Shown piece by piece: positions 43,578-54,626 of a DNA stretch of 64,000 nucleotides (positions within the stretch are counted from its first letter, which is position 1; each line of letters starts with the position of its first letter). The translations under genes and the position numbers were made by a program. The stretch lies in the NCBI RefSeq assembly GCF_037126465.1, contig NC_088201.1:7259001-7323000 (forward strand). Direction: 5' to 3'. Source of the DNA: Ornithodoros turicata (lineage: Eukaryota > Arthropoda > Arachnida > Ixodida > Argasidae). Under the pieces are notes generated by a model. That model saw only the letters and a list, made by a program, of their open reading frames with translations. It was not told the DNA's origin and made no database searches.

Positions 43578-43705
43578 CTGGAAGTCGCTGGAGAGGCGTG
43601 TTAGCTTAGCTCAACTGGTAGAGCCCTGGACCGGCAATCCAGAAGATGTGGGTTCGATCCCTACAGCTGGCTAACCTTTTCAGTGACTTTCATCTTTCAT
43701 CGCAG
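43578..43705 (+). mobile_element. tRNA-derived SINE (Ruka-like), plus copy
   Basis: A full tRNA-like head: acceptor GTTAGCT with GGCTAAC, A box TAGCTTAGCTCAACTGG, anticodon stem CTGGA/TCCAG with loop CCGGCAA (position 33 is C, not T), and T-arm GTGGG TTCGATC CCTAC. The head ends in CAGTGACTTTCATC and the tail is missing. The position-33 C and the missing tail argue against a working tRNA gene. It lies head-to-head with the minus copy at 43428-43577. Confidence 0.8.
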
Positions 43706-44274
43706 ACATTATGTGAACGCGATGGGAATCGCTTGGAGCAGCCAGACGGAGCTCTAAGTTGGTGGTTGTTGGTGGATTAGAGGCACCTAAGGCACTGTTG
43801 GCGGGTGGGAACGCATCGAAGGCACGAAAATTCACATTTTTGAATTTTGACGCATGGAAATTTTGGTCCCGGAGACGAGGAAAAGAACAGAAAGAAGCTG
43901 TTTTTTTTTTTTTTTTCAAAATTTCCGTTTCTTTTTTTTTTTCGGGGCTTCGCGTCTCTACCAGTGGGACGACCTTACTTGGAACCACCTCTAACGCGTG
44001 TACACCTCCCACAGCCGCAGTACCTCCGCGGTGGTAACACTAACGGGTGAAAAATATTTCTGCTGGGACTCGCTTCGACGATTCGGCTTCAAAACGAAAC
44101 TCTCGATGGCAAAATACAGTATGTGCGATTGTGGCGGCTATAAAAAGCCGTCGTTCAAATTGCCTTTCGGACAATCTGATCAGTACACACGGAGAGCACT
44201 CTCAAAGGAGAGATTAGAAAGGTGCAACAGGTGTTGCAAATGCCGAGGCAAAGAAGTAACGGGTCATTTGGTTG
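43706..44274 (+). other. No firm gene; small Cys-rich open frame
   Basis: T-runs lie at 43901-43917 and 43931-43942. From an ATG at 44106 a 57-codon frame encodes a short basic peptide with clustered Cys (CDCGG near residues 7-11, CNRCCKC at about residues 42-48) and stops at the TAG at 44277-44279. The stop codon lies inside the target duplication of the next MITE. There are no splice signals and no recognised family. Confidence 0.25.
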
Positions 44275-44818
44275 GTTAGTGGCAGTGATGGCCAGTAGTT
44301 AACTACATGTAGTTCAACTACTAGTTAAACTACCTGATTGTAGTTAAAAAGTAGTTATCAACTACCTGCAGAAATGTAGTGGCAACCACTAGTTAAACTA
44401 CTATTTCGAGTAGTTAACTATAGTAGTTAGGTTACTGCAGGCGCCAACTACTTCCGATTTTGCCGCAAGCTTTACGGCACGACTGTGCTTCCGACTTTTA
44501 CCTTGAGCTACTTGTCTGATGAGAACGGAGGTGCAGAGCAATTGTGCTGTGCAAGTGTACTAAATCTTCACTTTTCTCACTGCTTGTGATTCATATGTAG
44601 GTGTCTGAGAACACTAAAGAATGGGATCGGTGTTGATGGACAACGTTAGTAAGTAGTTATAGATGTAGTTAAAATACATTGCGGCAGTTACAGAAGTAGT
44701 TTTAACTACCTCCCCTGAAAAGTAGTTGAACTACTAGTTAAACTACTCCATCATGAAGTAGTTAGTAGTTATAGTTAAACTACTCTAGAGGTAGTTAGTG
44801 GCCATCACTGGTTAGTGG
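44275..44818. mobile_element. hAT-like MITE, family T (copy 1), perfect 8-bp target duplication
   Basis: The body 44283-44810 starts CAGTGATGGCCAGTAGTTAA and ends with the complement of CAGTGATGGCCACTAACTAC. GTTAGTGG flanks it at 44275-44282 and 44811-44818. Subterminal regions consist of AGTAGTT/AACTACT motifs. There is no coding frame. Confidence 0.9.
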
Positions 44819-45894
44819 CATGTTATTGCCGACCGGTCTTTATTTAGGGGTTCATTATTTCGAAGAAAGAAAAAAAAGAGGGGGGGGGGCGATTTCCACA
44901 ATCGAAGAGATGACAAAGCCAAGTGCAGTCCTCTTCCTCAACAGCTTGCGCATAAATAAGTAAGAAGAAGAAGGCCAGGACCAAAAGAGTGCCAGAAGGA
45001 CTGAAGTGGAAAGTGAGGCGACGTTAGAGATCGATCAGTGTTATCCATAGCTTGACTTGAAGCTACAACCCTCTGCGCATGTATCAAACGAAAAATTGCG
45101 AAAGGATTGGAAGTCTGGAAAATGGTCGTTATCGAAGAAATCAAAACGATTCGATTTCATATTCACAAGCGATACCTGTACTTCCTACTGTCGTTTCGCT
45201 TTTTCTTTTTTTTTTCTTTCTTTTTTTTTGTGTGTCTCATCGCAACGTTAGTAACAGCAGCCGTTATAAACCTTGGATTGGGTCGGATGACGCAATATGA
45301 AATCGATGCCCTGTATTGTAAGCCAGCTTACGTAAGCTTGAGATGAACGCTACTCTCTAGGCATTTTTATAGCTCCTGTTTTCAGTGAGATTATCACGGC
45401 ACCTATTTGTGTTGAATCATCACCACCCTATAATAAAAGCATAACATCAATGCCTTGTACCACGAATCGAGCACGGCGCGTAAGGACACGGAGCAGCCAC
45501 CTTGCTAATCAGCACACTGTGCCCAGACTGCAAAGGCGCCCACAGCTGTCTGTTGAGAGCACAGAAGTCTCATGGCTGAGCTGGTCAACCATCTGTCCGA
45601 GCCACGCCACAAAAAACTTTGCCCTAATCCGCTCAGCTGTCAGGCCAATAGCTAATCCGCATAGTTGTTTAGCTCACCCACAGCGAACTCACCAAACAGA
45701 TTGTATGAAGGCGCCATTCTTGTTTGTTTGTTTTTTTTTGGGGGGGGGGGATTATGGAGGATTTTAACGCGAAGCGAACGACATTAATCACCATTTTACA
45801 GGGCGATAGATGTACAGACATACGAACTAGTTCTTTAATGCGTGCTACTTGGCTATTGGTTACTGGTGTAGCTAGTCCGGGCATGAACAGCCTG
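44819..45894. other. No gene recognised
   Basis: Contains G-runs (44881-44889, 45740-45749) and a T-run (45206-45230). The plus frame at 45107-45346 crosses the T-run and is not supported. Confidence 0.4.
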
Positions 45895-46155
45895 TGAACT
45901 CAAGTCCTCGTTCTTCAGTGTCCCACCCTCACCTCTCACCCTGATACGCATTACCCTCACCTTTTTTTTTTAAAGTCATCTTTGTCTTTCATCTGTCTCA
46001 TCTTGGTTTCACCTTTTGTTAGTTTATCCTTTATTTCCAAGTTCGTTTCTTCTCTTTCTTTTTTTTTTTGCGGAATAGCAAGCCGACATGCCGTTTGGCT
46101 AACCTTTCCTCCCCTTTTTTTCCGTTATTATAATAAATACATCCCCCCCCCCCAG
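45895..46155 (+). mobile_element. LINE 3' UTR copy with poly(C) tail
   Basis: A pyrimidine-rich stretch, then GCGGAATAGCAAGCCGACAT, GGCTAACCTTTCC, a T-run, and ATAATAAATACATC followed by a C-run (46143-46152). Closest to the 3' end of the LINE at 57597-58730. The 5' edge is uncertain. No target duplication was found. Confidence 0.6.
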
Positions 46156-46326
46156 GACATGGTCGGCAATTAACGCCCACACATTTTTTTTTAACTGTCA
46201 ATCGATCAATCATCGTGAATTTATTTTACCTCCGCACTTAATATACATAAAGTCTCCAACTTCGAACGCCTCTCCTTTCCTAGCCTAAGAGATCCTCCGG
46301 CAAATCGTAATCACCCGAGCGTCTAA
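46156..46326. other. Unassigned spacer
   Basis: A T-run at 46184-46192. Nothing else is supported. Confidence 0.4.
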
Positions 46327-46672
46327 TTGGCGCGCACATCTTCGACGGACGTCATCCTCTTCCCCGAAGGTTCTTATGCAGAACGAATTACGAAAACTCG
46401 CAACCGCGTGCGCTTTCTTCAACAAACGGGCCTCCTCGCGGAAAGACCACTCTATAGTGCACCTCTCATCTACAGTGCACCTCCGTCCCATCAGCATCGT
46501 TCATCCTGCCCATGCCTCACTTTGAACTCGTCAACTCTCTTCTCCCCCCGTTTTCTCTCTCCGTCTTTCTCTCTCTCTCTCTTCTTTTTTCTTTTTTTTT
46601 TTGCTATAGTCGTGACGATGCCCACTTGAGTGCGGCCAACAACGGCTAGCTACTTCGACCCCCCCCCCCCCT
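46327..46672 (+). pseudogene. LINE copy, ORF2 C-terminus and 3' UTR
   Basis: The plus frame contains SYAERITKTRNRVRFLQQTG, which parallels SFTERHSKTRSIVCFLQESG in the LINE at 59740-61810 (minus). The 3' UTR GAGTGCGGCCAACAACGGC also matches that element (GAGTGAGGCCAACAACGGC). The copy ends in a C-run (46661-46671), immediately before the target site of the family D MITE. Upstream parts are missing. Confidence 0.6.
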
Positions 46673-46673
46673 C

Positions 46674-47332
46674 CTTGTCGGCAGACTTGTGCCCGTTACT
46701 CGAAAAAAGTAATTGATTACCGTTACTTCTACGCAAAAAGTAATTGATTACCGTTACCAATTACTCGACTCCAAATGTAATTGAGTAACGAGTAAAAAAG
46801 TAACGCGTTACTCCGGTCGTTACTCGGCATTCACACAAATTATACCTGTCTCTGTGTGCCCCAGAGAAAAAGAGAAAAGAAAAAAAAAAAAGAAAGGAAA
46901 GAACTACTGTATTTATCGCCCGGGGAAGACGTTGACCCGATTGTGGAAGAACATTGCCTGGAACCTCCCCATGACTCACTAAACCTCTAAACCTTCAGGT
47001 ACCACCATACTGGTGTAGGAAGAGATTAGGGAGAGAGACCCTGAAACTCCAGAACGTTAGTACAATGACCTGTACTTGCTATAGTAGAACGATCCAACAA
47101 AGGCTGACGGCGCGAGGGGCTTGACTTGGGGCAGAACATCTGAAAATTAAGTTAATCTCTGCCGGAAAAGTAATCAATTACTGAGCAATCGATTACTCCA
47201 AAAAGTAATTGATTACTCGAAAAATTACTTTCACACTAAAGTAACTGATTACTCGAAAAATTACTCAAAAAAGTAACTGATTACAAGTAACGCAATTACT
47301 AGTAACGCGTTACGCACAAGTCTGCTTGTCGG
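46674..47332. mobile_element. hAT-like MITE, family D (copy 2), perfect 8-bp target duplication
   Basis: The body 46682-47324 starts CAGACTTGTGCCCGTTACTC and ends with the complement of CAGACTTGTGCGTAACGCG. CTTGTCGG flanks it at 46674-46681 and 47325-47332. AAGTAATTGATTAC-type motifs fill the subterminal regions. Copy 1 is at 2594-3382. Confidence 0.9.
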
Positions 47333-47514
47333 TAATTTGAGCGACACTCCCCTAACGTCGCTTCATCATTAACGCACTCGCACGAATCATACACCGTTTG
47401 CAAGAAACATTGTCTGCTACGCGCAAAAAAAGCCCATAGCACCTACGTAAGACGGTGCTTGTCGAGTGGCCGATTTAGCCTGGGAGGCAAGCAGCGCGGA
47501 GAAACATCAATCAG
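47333..47514. other. Unassigned spacer
   Basis: Nothing supported. Confidence 0.4.
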
Positions 47515-47889
47515 ACACTATCCGTGTATTCACACGAGCGACATCCTCACGGAATATTCTAGTGGAAGAAAAAGCGAAAACACTGCTCACATTGCCGAAG
47601 TTCCGTCCCGTGTTATGTTGAGCATTCACACGGTGCGGAATAACGGGAGTGCCGTACTGCGCGTTTAGCAGACGACACTTTGCAGACGACACCGTCAGTG
47701 TGTTTTCCTGTCGTCTGCTACGGAATATCTTGTGGCTGTGTAGCAGGATATTCCCCACGGTTAGCAGTGTATACGGGAAGACACGACGCTGAGCACTCGC
47801 GCTCACGTGACAGCAGAAAGCTATGACGCTTTTCGCATCTTCCGCTCCTGAGGGAATGTCGCTCGTGCGAATACACGGTGTATATAGTG
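47515..47889. mobile_element. Foldback element with CGTGTATTC arms
   Basis: The left arm CGTGTATTCACACGAGCGAC and the right arm (complement of CGTGTATTCGCACGAGCGAC) extend inward for over 40 bp. CACTAT occurs at both outer edges. The middle carries GCAGACGACAC units in both orientations. No coding frame. Confidence 0.65.
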
Positions 47890-48498
47890 CAGCTATTAGG
47901 AGTGCGACAGAAAGGAGAGGAAATATTTACACGTCGGAAGGAATTGCGGAGTCGGCGACGATACGGCGAAAGGACGAGATACTGGCAGTTTCAGTCCCGT
48001 GGGTGTCGTGAGAGCAGTTTGTAATTGAGTCGGCGGCACCCTTATGTTTTATACAGTGTGGGCTGGTAGACGACACTACCTGGGTCTTGGTCGCCTATTT
48101 GACTGCACTGAAATGTCACTTGTCGAAGCTACGGGAAAGAGAAAAGCAAAATAATGTCCCAGAAAAATCGGTAGGCCCTATAGTGAAGGAATAATGAAAT
48201 GGGACGTAGAATGAACCGTACTTATACAGCAGTAGTTGCAACAACTTCATATATGCAGCCGGACACCAGCTGTTTATCTATACGAAAGCGCTGAACGAGC
48301 CATTGCGTCCATCTGAAACGTACCCCGTATAGTTTGAACACCTAAGGCGATCTAAGCCGACTGCCGTTCAGACTGGTATTTCGGTCTGCATACTGATTTC
48401 GTAAATATTTGGAGCGTAAGGCGTTTCTGTTATATATTTTGACACTGGACATATCAGATGAAGTTCTGGTATTACGAGATCGTTTAGTTGGCATTCTA
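47890..48498. other. No gene recognised
   Basis: Nothing supported in this stretch. Confidence 0.4.
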
Positions 48499-48735
48499 TA
48501 CCCAAGCAGCACAACGTACTGAAAGTCGAGTGCAACAGGGGTGGATGGTATGTGTCTTATCAATGTTCTTTAGTTTCACCCCAAGCAGCACAATGTACTG
48601 AAAGTCGAGTACAATAGGGGTGGACGGTATGTGTCTTATCAATGTTCTTTAGTTTCACGAGTCTGTTCAAGATCTTTCACTTACCCGTCCACCCCCCATT
48701 GCACTCGACTTTCAGTACATTGTGCTGCTTGGGTA
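48499..48735. mobile_element. TA-flanked element with a duplicated left arm
   Basis: The body 48501-48733 starts CCCAAGCAGCACAACGTACT and ends with the complement of CCCAAGCAGCACAATGTACT, flanked by TA. The first 79 bp (48501-48579) are repeated in tandem (48580-48658) with a handful of differences, so there are two left arms to one right arm. Confidence 0.75.
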
Positions 48736-50404
48736 ACTATTGTAGCTACGTTTTTCGCAACCACTGCAGCCGCGTCGATAAACCCCATCGCGAGCGAGAT
48801 AACCCCGTTTCTACACCCCCCCCCCCCCCAACTTCATGTCATAGAACCTTACACGGCGCGAGGCTCGCTGTTGAACTGCTGAGCTGCTCTATACTTCCGG
48901 CAATCTCGGCGAACGTGCCCCGTACGCAGAATTTGATATGGTGCATAGAAACCCAGCAGGGAAGCAGGCACGTGACTGAGTATGTTGACGGTGTGGACCA
49001 TCGATCGTCAGGGTTAGTGCTGCACCATTTGGATCACGCCGAAACGCCCCGAACAAGAAAGAAGACGCGCCCGCTGGTACTGCGCAGTTTCACTCGTCCA
49101 TGTTTCCTCCTCTCCCAGGCGCTACTGCAATGTCGTTAAAGCACAGCTGCATCGGTATCTGCGTAGTTTGAAAGGGGTCAATACAACTGGCACGTATGGT
49201 AATATGAAATACTCGAACGTATACGACTTCATGGTCGTCCGATCTTCCACCCTTGATCCTGTATACGCGTTGCGATATGAAACGTCAGACGGCCACGAAG
49301 CGATAGAAATACAAAATAAATTACCCGGATGCGGAATTACAGCAGCAGGAAAGGTATCAAAGGAGGGTCTTTATTGAGGGGTGTTAAGGGTGTTAAAGGG
49401 AAGTTAAGAAGAGCGCCTACGTTATAGCGGAAGCCTCCATCTTCTTAAGGACAAAGGCTTTGCATAATCTAGGAGCGCTTTTAAAGGTACTCTCAATGAT
49501 GCCATAAGCTGGTGGTGGGCGATTCACTCGAATGCTTCTTTTGTGTGTGTGTGTGCGCGCATCTAATCTATTCTCACAGTGCGTAAACAAAAATGTCGCA
49601 GATCTACCTGGCAAACGGACAGGATGTGGATCAACGAGGCCTCGAACGTTTGCAGGTAAAGAATATCATGGCAGCAATTTATTAGGATCGAATGGGGACA
49701 GATAAATTTATATCCGCCCGGGCCTCTAGCCTATAAATGGCTCGCTGTACCTAAGAATGTCGGTGTCTGTCGTAATTTCGTCCGCGACACCCCAGAGAGA
49801 TAAAAAAAAAAAAAGAAGAAGAAGAAGACAACGTTCGGCTGTCGAGAATGGCACCTCGCTGACAGAAGCTTCGTATAGGGACTCCACCCAGCGAACGAAA
49901 GTGGGTCGAGCTGGGCGTCGGCGGTCGCCCTTCCTGGTCCGTGTTTTACGATCCGCCCGCAACGAAAATCGCCGCTATAATCACTCGTAATTGAACTAAT
50001 CATTTGATAGATGCTGAGGCAGTGCTGGACGTTCATGCGTGTTTTTTTTTTTTTTTTTGGTGGGGGGGGGGGGGGCTTCGCTGAACGATGACACCGTTTA
50101 TCGACTTGTGCCCTGAAAACCACCTGTCATGGCGGCCCGGCTCTAGGGCGCCGTCTAGGTGGGGGCGTTACACGAGAGGCATTATAAGGATGTTTTAGAG
50201 AATCGTAAGCGCCTTCCGACTCCAGTCAATCCGATATCAGCAACGTGACGTCAGCCACTCCAAAAGGAATCAGGCGACTGGCTTTCGCGTTTTCAGAAAC
50301 GTTATCGTGAAAAAAGTTTTCCTAAAGCTCGGTACTGACTTCGTTACGCACGTGGGAAGCAATCGTTACGGTAACGTGTTAACACGGCTTGAATGGGGCT
50401 GTCG
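48736..50404. other. No gene recognised
   Basis: C-run 48817-48829, GT-run 49541-49556, A-run with AAG repeats 49803-49829, T-run and G-run 50041-50076. A 69-codon frame (49168-49377, no ATG) is open but has no exon signals on its left. Confidence 0.35.
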
Positions 50405-50810
50405 TGACGCGATGCATGGCAAGAACAGACGACGGATGATGAGAGCATAAAGGAATTCCCTTTCTGGAAATCTGAGAAAACTTCGCTCGGACAAGACCAA
50501 TCAGTGAGCGCCCTTTGGCGCGGACAAGTCCAATCAGGGAGCGCGGCCAGAGATGCTTTGGCGACCGGCTGGCGGCACGTCGCGGAGGGTCTGTGATGGG
50601 CTTGTAGACTGTTGTTTCAGAAGCAGACGAGCTTGGAGACAATCGTCTACGCTGCGCTTGCATTCGTGTGCCTGGCTTACGTCATCATGACGTTAGTATC
50701 GCTGGAGCTTCCTTAGCTGCAGAGGGACTGCGAATTTTGAAAACTCGTTTATTTAATACGTAAGCTGCTTTCGGAAGAGAAATTTGGGCACGTTGACTGT
50801 GAAGCGGTGA
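50405..50810 (+). repeat. Interspersed repeat F (empty-site copy)
   Basis: Matches 26098-26760, including the 33-bp tandem pair with CCAAT boxes at 50497 and 50530. It continues without interruption across the point where the other copy carries a family B MITE: CTCGTTTATTTAATACGTAA then GCTGCTTTCGGAAGAG. Confidence 0.75.
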
Positions 50811-50971
50811 CGAAGATTACTGTACCGGTCTCATATGTACGTTTCCGGATGCTCGGGAAACGCAATTGAACATTAACAAACAGCGCTCTGACGCGTCTTC
50901 GCTCTGACAATGTATGCTGTGAACAGGGGTTATGAGAAGGTGTACCATTGATCGTTTTTCTAGGACACTCT

Positions 50972-51192
50972 GGGCCAGTTTCACGAACGGCGGTTAAGAG
51001 TTGATCCCCGCGATCAAGCGTCCCTGACCTTGAAATTAAGATTGAATACTCTTTCTCTAACATTAGCTAGCGTTACTGGAATCCACCTTGAGTCGCTAAC
51101 TAACGTTATCGAAAAATAATTGGCGGCTAACTTCAAGTTTAAGGGACGCATGATCGTGGTTTAATGTTAATCGGCGTTGGTTAAACCGGGCC
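50972..51192. mobile_element. MITE, family N (copy 1)
   Basis: The left end GGGCCAGTTTCACGAACGG and the complement of the right end (GGCCCGGTTTAACCAACGCC) form TIRs that run on into GATTAAC. The element is 221 bp with no coding frame. A second copy is at 55848-56050. No unambiguous target duplication. Confidence 0.65.
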
Positions 51193-51626
51193 TATATATA
51201 GCAAAAAAATCATTAGTCGCACAGCGATGGTGATACCTCCGACCAGATACCTCCTAATAATTCACGGTGAAAGACCGCCCCTGATAGGCGAGGCAGGTGA
51301 TAGAAAATTCGGTTTTCGAGAAAATTATAAGATTATTTTCGGTTTATTGTTTTAATATTTTGGTCAAGTTACAATTCTATGAACAGCAACGCCTGACGGG
51401 CGGTACCAGTCTGCAGAAGATGCGCATGTGATAAATCTGTAAAGCGTGCTTCGCCTGCAACAGACCGGTGTTGTGCGGCGTAGCCACCACACCATGTCGC
51501 GTTCACTCTGCTTGCACCATGTGTGATATGAAAGCTATCACGACGTGTTACGGTAGATTCCACCACACTAATGCCCGTTCCGGTTTGTGCTTTACGTAAT
51601 GTGTCATTTAATTACATTTAATTATC
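51193..51626. other. No gene recognised
   Basis: Nothing supported. Confidence 0.4.
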
Positions 51627-51728
51627 CATAATGTAAAAACCCCGAGACTAGAGAACACGAAGGGACAGACACAACACGAAAGTCTCTGAGACTTCGTGTT
51701 CCCTAGTCTCGGGGGTTTTTATATTATG
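51627..51728. repeat. 100-bp near-perfect palindrome
   Basis: CATAATGTAAAAACCCCGAG at the left and its complement at the right, with arms of about 38 bp around a 25-base centre. It could be a tiny MITE or a snapback of a repeat. The arms contain ACTAGAGAACACGAAG. Confidence 0.7.
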
Positions 51729-54083
51729 CATCATCTTCACCAGCTCGCGTGCTTCCTAGCTATTTTTTCGTTTAATTGTCCGTTTACCCTAACAATCCAT
51801 TTCGTTCTGTTCCTTTATTCCTCTTTGCATGCCAGGCTGAGGCGATCTACCATCTGTCATACGTACGACGCGCATACAAATTAAGCCCAGTCATGGAAGA
51901 CGAACGCAAAGAATAAACTGCGGCTGAAAGAAGACTCGCCCGACGCCTAAAGCCCAGTAAATTGTCTAATTAGCATTGGCAGCCGCCTGGATCATTATGC
52001 CCTTTCATACGGTGTTGATACAGTCTCCCTATATTACGTTACCCAGCAAAGACTAGAGCAGGAGAAAGTGCATCAGCGACCTTCTTTTATCCGCCCCTGT
52101 GAGCCGCAATTTGGGACACGATGCGCTCGGATCTTTCCCCGAGTACATTTATTAGCTGGTGGCTGGCCGAGGCAAATGCAGAGGAAGCGACGTCTTGGTA
52201 ATACCCTCTATCAAGTTTAGGCCACTCCTAGGATAGCCGGATTAGTGAGCCTCATCTACTGCACCCGCTTTGACTCCATCGGTGGCTTTGACCATGAACA
52301 TTGCTACTGTGGTGCGGTTTAATGCGAGGGCGCCCGAGTAGTGTATTTGAAAATGAGGGCGTCCGAGACGGTCTCGTTGTCCGGATAGAAAGTTTCCCTC
52401 TAAATACTTTTGCGGAGTTATCTGCAGGATTAAAGATGAGAATGTTTCTTAAAGAGACGCGTCGCTGCAACTCAGGGTTTAAAGCTTGGGGCTTAGTAAC
52501 TTAGTGGCTTTTAACTGTGTAAAGGGAGATAACGCTAGGAGCGTTGTAGTCAGAGAGTCATACCACGCGCGTATACGGTTAGATACGTTTGCTCGGTAGA
52601 AATGTCCATGAAGCAAATGTATTTCTAGTCAGGAATCATGCATCATGAAGAATAAATGATAATTTAATGAATAAATAAATATCATTAAATCAAAAGACAC
52701 CAGTGACGTGATCGAGTGGATACTCGTTGTTCGCAACTCCAAGTATCATGCTTAAGTATGGGAGATTGTGGGATTGAATCTGGCTATTCTATTCATCTCT
52801 CAATATGTATGTCCACTCCTTATTGCTACTAGGTTGTCGCTCCATTGGAGAAACGCGACACCCCGGTGTATTCCGTACACCCCGGTGTGTTCCGTAAACT
52901 TTTGTCCCAAGCTGTACCTGGTACTTCCGGCAGATATTCCCGTCCCGGAGACAATTATGTGTAGAATTCAAAGGAATCGGACACCGGGCACTGCAAACCC
53001 CTATCTGGGACACCCTGGTGCCAACATTTAATGTCCCTCTTGGGGGACAGCCCAACTTAGAGGACATTAATTTATATCATATCGCTGTGTACAAGCTCCA
53101 GAATATTTGGAAGAAAAACATTTTGGTTATTAGCAGCTTCTCCGAGTTGCTTTTCTCCCATGGGGAACATATGTGCCCGTAAAGTCACCGCCTCACCGTT
53201 GTTGGGCATGTTTTAACGTGTGCCACTTACAAGAGCGTGCACTCCACTTTGTGACATCATTTGCGACGTCATTGTGACGACTATTTTGCTGACGTCACCA
53301 GTGTGGTGGAAGGGAAAGCGGCGCGTCAGGTGTCGGTTTCCGTGTTTTGTTTCGTTCCCTAACTTCGCCTTTCCCGTGTGAACTATCTCCATATATTCTA
53401 AAAAAATATTTTCAAAACATTGCGCCTGGGTGTCATCCGTCACGGGACTGCTGCTCCACTTCTCGGAAGCGTCTCAAAGATGCGAAAATAAACTAATAGG
53501 ACGAGAGACAAAACAGAGCAAGCACACATACGTATACAAAACACAGATGCACAATATTCTGGGATGTGAAGATGCAGCTCAGTGCTGAGGTGACTGTAGT
53601 GTAATGATTTCCTTACTTGTTAGTGACGCACATGAATGTGAATGTCTGCTATAATGCGGTTGTTTGATGAGCGTCGCTTTGCCAAGAACCCGTGACATTT
53701 ACGAAGGAGAAGCGTTGGTTGTGCAGTTTCGCAAACTTTGATCGTTCTGCGGAATACTGCACCATTACATGTAGGGTCTCTTCGATGTTGCCCCACGTGG
53801 GACAGTCTGCGGAGTCCGAGAGTGCATGCCTCTTTACAGCACTACCGGTGAGCAGCACACACAGTTGAATTCGATTATGGCCTGTCTGCAGGCTTCGTGA
53901 CAGCTAATAAGAAAACGTACAATTTCGCAACCATGTGTGCCCAAGCAACCACGACTGCACGTGTACGCATGGGCATGACACAATGATTAGCACAATACTT
54001 CTCTACACTGAAGCAATAAACGTACTACCCAGGAAGCATCTATACGAAAATATGGCTACAACTGTGCAACGGACACTAAAGTA
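51729..54083. other. No gene recognised
   Basis: About 2.3 kb without a supported exon or transposon end. CACCCCGGTGT occurs in inverted and direct form near 52858-52888, and a GACGTCA cluster occurs near 53250-53300. Confidence 0.35.
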
Positions 54084-54626
54084 CTGTTCCGCAGTGATGG
54101 CCAGTAGTTAACTACATGTAGTTAAACTATTAGTTAAACTACCTGATTGTAGTTAAAAAGTAGTTATGAACTACTTGCAGAAATGTAGTGGCAACTACTA
54201 GTTAAACTACTATTTCGAGTAGTTAACTACAGTAGTTAGGTTACTGCAGGCACCAACTACTTCCGATTTTGCCGCAAGCTTTACGGCGCAATTGTGCTTC
54301 CGAGTTTTACCTTGAGCTAGTACTTGTTTGATGAGAACGGAGGTTCAGAACACTTGTGCCGTGCATGTGTACTAAAACTTCACTTTTATCACTGCTTGTG
54401 ATTCATATTTAGGTGTCCAAGAACACTATAGAATGGGATTGGTGTTCATGGACAACGTTAAGCAGTTATAGATGCAGATAAAATGCATTGCAGTAGTTAA
54501 AGAAGTACTTTTAACTACCTCCCCTGAAAAGTAGTGAACTACTAGTTAAACTACTCCATCGCGAAGTAGTTAGTAATCATAGTTGAACTACTGTAGAAGT
54601 AGTTAGTGGCCATCACTGTTGTTCTG
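54084..54626. mobile_element. hAT-like MITE, family T (copy 2)
   Basis: The body 54092-54618 starts CAGTGATGGCCAGTAGTTAA and ends with the complement of CAGTGATGGCCACTAACTAC. It is closely similar in length and sequence to 44283-44810. The flanking 8-mers CTGTTCCG and TTGTTCTG differ at two positions, both C/T. Confidence 0.85.

Noticed and set aside
43578..43705. tRNA-Ala (GGC)-like cloverleaf
   Set aside because: C in place of T at position 33, and the sequence is part of a dispersed SINE with other copies in the window. Not called as a tRNA gene.
49168..49377. 69-codon plus frame without ATG
   Set aside because: Reasonable residue mix and a possible donor at its end, but no pyrimidine tract upstream; a frame of this length is expected by chance.
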